A stretch of 64,000 nt of DNA. Source: Bacteroidota bacterium. GTDB taxonomy: Bacteria > Bacteroidota > Bacteroidia > JACPRZ01. Positions 61,301 through 64,000 of the stretch are shown piece by piece. Location of the stretch: positions 58,247 to 122,246 of the forward strand of contig JACPRZ010000031.1 in assembly GCA_016193485.1 (NCBI GenBank). The letters are read 5' to 3'. Under the pieces are notes generated by a model. It did no database searches and was not told where the DNA came from. It saw only the letters and a list, made by a program, of their open reading frames with translations. The position numbers and the translations under genes are program-made. Position 1 is the first letter of the stretch. Every line of letters starts with the position of its first letter.

Positions 61301-64000
61301 TATGAATGTAGGCGCAGCGCCATATACCACCACAACCATTAATACTTATATAAACAATGGATCCGGTTTTGAAAAACAAACGCATCCCCTTACCGGCTGG
61401 TATATTGATGAAACATCTTTTGAAATTGACTTTGGTGACTTTGACGGTGATGGCTGTGCAGAAATGTTTGTAAATTTTGATGATTTCTCCCATACTATTC
61501 ATATCATTGATTTCGGATATTCGCCAAAAAGGGCTTTATTACATTCAGTTCTTGATGGATTTAACCGCAAAACAACGTTTGAATATAAACCGCTCTCTGA
61601 AGGCGGTTCTTTTTACACCAAAGGCAATTCAGCAACTTATCCATTAAGCGACTTTCAGGGACCTCTTTATCCTGTTTCATCGGTTACCACTACTGACGGC
61701 ACTGGAGGAACTGTCACAAATAACTATTCTTACGAAGGCGCAATAATTCACAAAGAGGGGAAAGGATTTTTAGGATTTTCCAGGATTACCCAAACAAATA
61801 ATATTACCGATATTGTTAATGAAACAGAAAGCAAAATAATTCAATCAGGGGGTATAGTTTATATGGCGCCCTGTACCCTGAAAACTTATACAACTGATGC
61901 TCATAATATATCGGAAACAACACTTTCAAATAATGTATATACTTATGGTATTAGTAGTAAGCGGTATTTCCCGTACAACCAAACAATAACCACAACAGAT
62001 TTTTTAAAGGACATAAAAACCGTAAAGGGTAATTTTTACAATGACGAGGGTAACCCCTCTTTCAATTTACAGGTATTTTCTCCTGCTAATTCATCAAACA
62101 TCGTTGAATTTGAATACAGCGATAATATATGGACACCAAAGGGTTCCTGGGGCATTAACAACCGCCTTGATTACCAGACCATAACCCGGCAAAGAACTGG
62201 TGAAGTTATGTATATTGCTTCTACGGATTTTAATTATAATAACCAGGGTAAATTAACATCCCAGGTTGCATTTGACGGAAAAGCAAAAGCAATTACTTCA
62301 ACATTCAATTATGATAACACTACCGGCAATCTTGCCTCAACAACAATAAGCGCTTCGGGTATGCTCGACCGTACAACCTCAATTCAATATGATACAAAAG
62401 GACGGTTTGTGACCAAAACCACAAATCAACTTGGCCAGATTGCCGAAACTAATTATGACCCCGGATGGGGAACCCCCCTGATGCAAAAAAGTATTGACGG
62501 ACTTATTACAACTTACCAATACGATGGTTTTGGCCGTCTTTTAAAAACCAAAACCCCTGACAATATTGAAACATCCTATACCCTCGCATGGGAAACGGCC
62601 GGTGGAGGAACGGAACTTTACAGCCAACTTGGTCACAGAGACGGAAGTCCGGATGTGAAAACATTTTACGACATCCTTGGCAGGGCAGTTAAAACCGCAA
62701 CCGATGGATTTTCACAAAACATCATCACCCTGCAAACTTTTAACAATAAAGGACAACCCGCCACTTCCTCATTACCGCATTACAGCGGTGGTTCGCAGGA
62801 AGTTACAACTTATGATTATGATGATTTCGGGAGGATTGAGACCGAGCAAAATAGCGCTGGCACTAAAACATACAGTTACAGCGCGTCATCAGGACAATAT
62901 ACAATAACAGTTACCGACATTGCCGGGCATACATCCTCGGTAACCACCGATGCAAGCGGTAAAACCGTAATTGCAAGCGATGATAACGGAACTACGCTTA
63001 CCTACACTTACTACAGCAACGGTCAGCCAAAAGAAATCAAACTTGGCGCTGAAACTCTTGCGACTATGGAATACGATGAATACGCCCGTCAAACCAAACT
63101 CGTTGACGCTAATGCCGGTGAAACTGAATATGAATATAATGCTTTTGGAGAATTAACCGGTCAGGAAGATGCAAAGGGGAATATTTACCAGAACATCACT
63201 TATGACCTTTTAGGACGCATTACATCAAAAGAAGAAGGCACCGGTAACTTTTACACATATACTTATGTGCCTTCCGGCAACGGCATAAACCAGGTGCAAA
63301 CAATTACCGCGCCCAACGGCACTTTACAGAATTTTTCTTACGACAACCTCGGCCGCCTGAAAACATCAACCGAAACCATTGACGGTCAAAATTACTCCAC
63401 CGCTTATACCTACAACAATTTTAACTATATTAGCGAAATTCAATACCCATCCGGTTTTGCCGTGAAGCGCGAATATGACAGCAAAGGTTACCTGAAATAC
63501 GTGCGCAAGAAGAGCGACAATAGTTTAATCTGGGAAGGAACAGAGATGAACCCTCTCGGGCAATACTCAAAATATTCACAAGGCAATACCGTTATGAAAA
63601 AGTTCTACAACGACTTTGGTATGCCCACGCAATATAAAACATATTTACCTGATGAAACCACTGCGGCAAACATTCAGGATTATGAGTTTGACTGGAATTT
63701 ACCAACAGGTAATCTCAATTGGCGCACAGATAACATTAAAAATATTACCGAAACCTTCACCTACGACAACCTCAACCGCCTTAAGAAAGCAGAAGTAACC
63801 GGTCAGCCGTTCGTAAATATGACGTATGAAGACAACGGTAATATTGCATTTCATAGCGAACTCGGCAGTTACGTTTATTCACCCACCGCCCCCAATGCGG
63901 TAGAAAAAATCTGGTGCGGCAATGCGCCTTACTTGCCGCAGCAGGATATAACCAACACCCCCTTCAACAAAACAGAAAAGATTACGCAAGGCGATTACGA
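58362..64000 (+). CDS. DUF559 nuclease domain fused in frame to SpvB/Rhs protein, 3' end outside window
   Basis: One frame from the ATG at 58362 is open to the window end (1879 codons). Residues 13-126 are a DUF559 (Vsr-like PD-(D/E)XK) domain with MTECEKILWEHLR, FKAQHPI, VDFYCH (Asp63) and VIEIDGDTH (72-80). Residues 134-158 are encoded by the second dual-hairpin repeat. A signal-peptide-like run (IVISGLFLSQFVAG, about 167-180) then opens an SpvB domain (from about 266), at least six FG-GAP/VCBS repeats (DFNGDGKTD type, 550-1045) and YD repeats (1210 onward). The Rhs part has no ATG of its own upstream of the SpvB core. The fusion is probably an accident of insertion; how a functional secreted protein is made is unclear. 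Confidence 0.85.
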   Translation, partial: MGLKRRIERTMFYGAAPTIFKRAEELRHNMTECEKILWEHLRNNKMDGYRFKAQHPILYFVVDFYCHTAKLVIEIDGDTHNFPEQKEYDEGRTYEMERFGITVLRFRNEQIRNNLEGVLDEIKRVAGELRGTIPTPKSPEGDLNGAVVSPFRGPGGREHTGKGLASRIVISGLFLSQFVAGQPVQHFDKTITLETPVTGSHDYQARDWGRLAPGFNYSAQTGQSFHLGINKNLILPADYTDLFTDATFDRSINTALPVGAIAGTAGVSPSGAATYTIPIYIPPGTAGMQPNLSIVYNSQSGNGLLGMGWDLAGLSAITRAPQTIYHDSKTEAVKLTDDDRFALDGNRLIAITGDYGDNNTIYHTEIETFNQITSFGASAGPEKFEVKTKEGLTMEYGFTADSRFLRNPANGSEVIAWYINKISDNYGNYISFTYANDGDGFRVQEINYSGTATQLPYNSIKFYYDKRTDANTFYIAGEAIKNNILVREIDVLCEGQRVKNYEFKYGYELYTYLQEIIETGKDGSNLNSTLFNYGSGTGSFTDEDLVISNNLAKFWIIDYNGDGKSDLVQLTWDLAVGGTGTDDNFITIYLQPGEITNIRDYVLYNILNDYPGLQTAYKNNIAGKIVTQLTDNGLNANIIYSILTYTRNQTAADITMGNLSIEDAEKLVNRIGNYLFAIWIKEHIEYTTIQSGAIVWFDWKLWRNDGNNNFTLVSTQQLESGFAPTDWFYPLNKASKGNMVLSNTDFNGDGNEDLIFALLSDDGINVEGTFNQYNSDGSALVAVSSPVSATTPSGTGEQITIRYLDLDGNLQSDILIHSVEGVNGVLRIRLNNDNSNTVQINVNSDYNFIEAFPVEIDGDGKTELANIFNEADKNYYLMKYENGLITFIQHPDKFPGHSAAIKLFGDFNGDGKTDILKTLQTTANTDNYDWQIAYSKGDLTFEERSFTFASPFYDMDLDGKMVWQYVQDINGDGFSDVIEIMNVGAAPYTTTTINTYINNGSGFEKQTHPLTGWYIDETSFEIDFGDFDGDGCAEMFVNFDDFSHTIHIIDFGYSPKRALLHSVLDGFNRKTTFEYKPLSEGGSFYTKGNSATYPLSDFQGPLYPVSSVTTTDGTGGTVTNNYSYEGAIIHKEGKGFLGFSRITQTNNITDIVNETESKIIQSGGIVYMAPCTLKTYTTDAHNISETTLSNNVYTYGISSKRYFPYNQTITTTDFLKDIKTVKGNFYNDEGNPSFNLQVFSPANSSNIVEFEYSDNIWTPKGSWGINNRLDYQTITRQRTGEVMYIASTDFNYNNQGKLTSQVAFDGKAKAITSTFNYDNTTGNLASTTISASGMLDRTTSIQYDTKGRFVTKTTNQLGQIAETNYDPGWGTPLMQKSIDGLITTYQYDGFGRLLKTKTPDNIETSYTLAWETAGGGTELYSQLGHRDGSPDVKTFYDILGRAVKTATDGFSQNIITLQTFNNKGQPATSSLPHYSGGSQEVTTYDYDDFGRIETEQNSAGTKTYSYSASSGQYTITVTDIAGHTSSVTTDASGKTVIASDDNGTTLTYTYYSNGQPKEIKLGAETLATMEYDEYARQTKLVDANAGETEYEYNAFGELTGQEDAKGNIYQNITYDLLGRITSKEEGTGNFYTYTYVPSGNGINQVQTITAPNGTLQNFSYDNLGRLKTSTETIDGQNYSTAYTYNNFNYISEIQYPSGFAVKREYDSKGYLKYVRKKSDNSLIWEGTEMNPLGQYSKYSQGNTVMKKFYNDFGMPTQYKTYLPDETTAANIQDYEFDWNLPTGNLNWRTDNIKNITETFTYDNLNRLKKAEVTGQPFVNMTYEDNGNIAFHSELGSYVYSPTAPNAVEKIWCGNAPYLPQQDITNTPFNKTEKITQGDY
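58761..58832. repeat. Dual-hairpin palindrome at the DUF559/Rhs junction
   Basis: The outer arms CCTACCCC and GGGGTAGG enclose TCCCCTGAAGGGGA (58773-58786) and CCCCCTTCAGGGGG (58807-58820). It is translated in frame between the nuclease and the Rhs part. Confidence 0.88.

Noticed and set aside
1..64000. tRNA and rRNA genes
   Set aside because: The intergenic stretches were read for cloverleaf-like and conserved rRNA sequences and none was recognised.

Overview
The window is chromosomal DNA from a member of the Bacteroidota, probably environmental. The evidence is: secreted proteins ending in type IX secretion system (T9SS) sorting domains of type A (genes at 12784, 14636, 52163, 57676) and type B (6566); GEVED, PKD, HYDIN/ASH and LamG adhesin modules; DUF5777, DUF4197 and DUF6934 families; and many upstream boxes matching the Bacteroidota -7 consensus TAnnTTTG. 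No rRNA, tRNA or CRISPR was seen.

Layout. 1-2.9 kb: 5' part of a T9SS-type adhesin and a frameshifted membrane kinase-like gene, both on the minus strand. 2.9-6.3 kb: a hydantoinase/oxoprolinase A gene preceded by an AAA ATPase with palindromic operators over its promoter. 6.5-32.3 kb: a surface-protein island with a stand-alone sorting-domain protein, an 18-PKD protein that stops in mid-domain, a GEVED/MAM protein and a 5882-residue giant (RCC1, eight nested HYDIN modules, about 25 Ig-like repeats). 32.3-35.7 kb: an accessory zone of small cassettes separated by attC-like foldbacks, with no integron integrase. 35.7-52 kb: mostly housekeeping genes (class IV aminotransferase, plsY, rpsA, pyrR, pyrB, STAS protein, ksgA, mgtE, mutS, TrmH-family methylase, DUF4197, TPR-SpoIIE phosphatase, acyl-CoA dehydrogenase). 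52-55 kb: a cupredoxin / cytochrome c / YceI / DUF5777 set. 55-64 kb: a tail-fibre-like protein, a small T9SS protein and an incomplete SpvB/Rhs protein fused in frame behind a DUF559 nuclease domain.

The most unusual content is a layered population of small repeats. (i) A MITE-like family has GTTACT...AGTAAC termini; three copies (37151, 42687, 57531) have exact flanking duplications and one (41596) a near-exact one. (ii) A dual-hairpin palindrome family (TCCCCTGAAGGGGA plus CCCCCTTCAGGGGG) flanks the DUF559 gene on both sides, and related hairpins sit in frame inside hyuA. (iii) A different palindrome interrupts ksgA in frame. (iv) attC-like sites are present whose cassette ends match one another. 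(v) Runs of exactly eight G or C recur in coding DNA, including two in mutS. The best candidate for an undescribed system is the DUF559 nuclease with its flanking palindromes; the integrase-less cassette cluster and the split PKD/sorting-domain pair come next.
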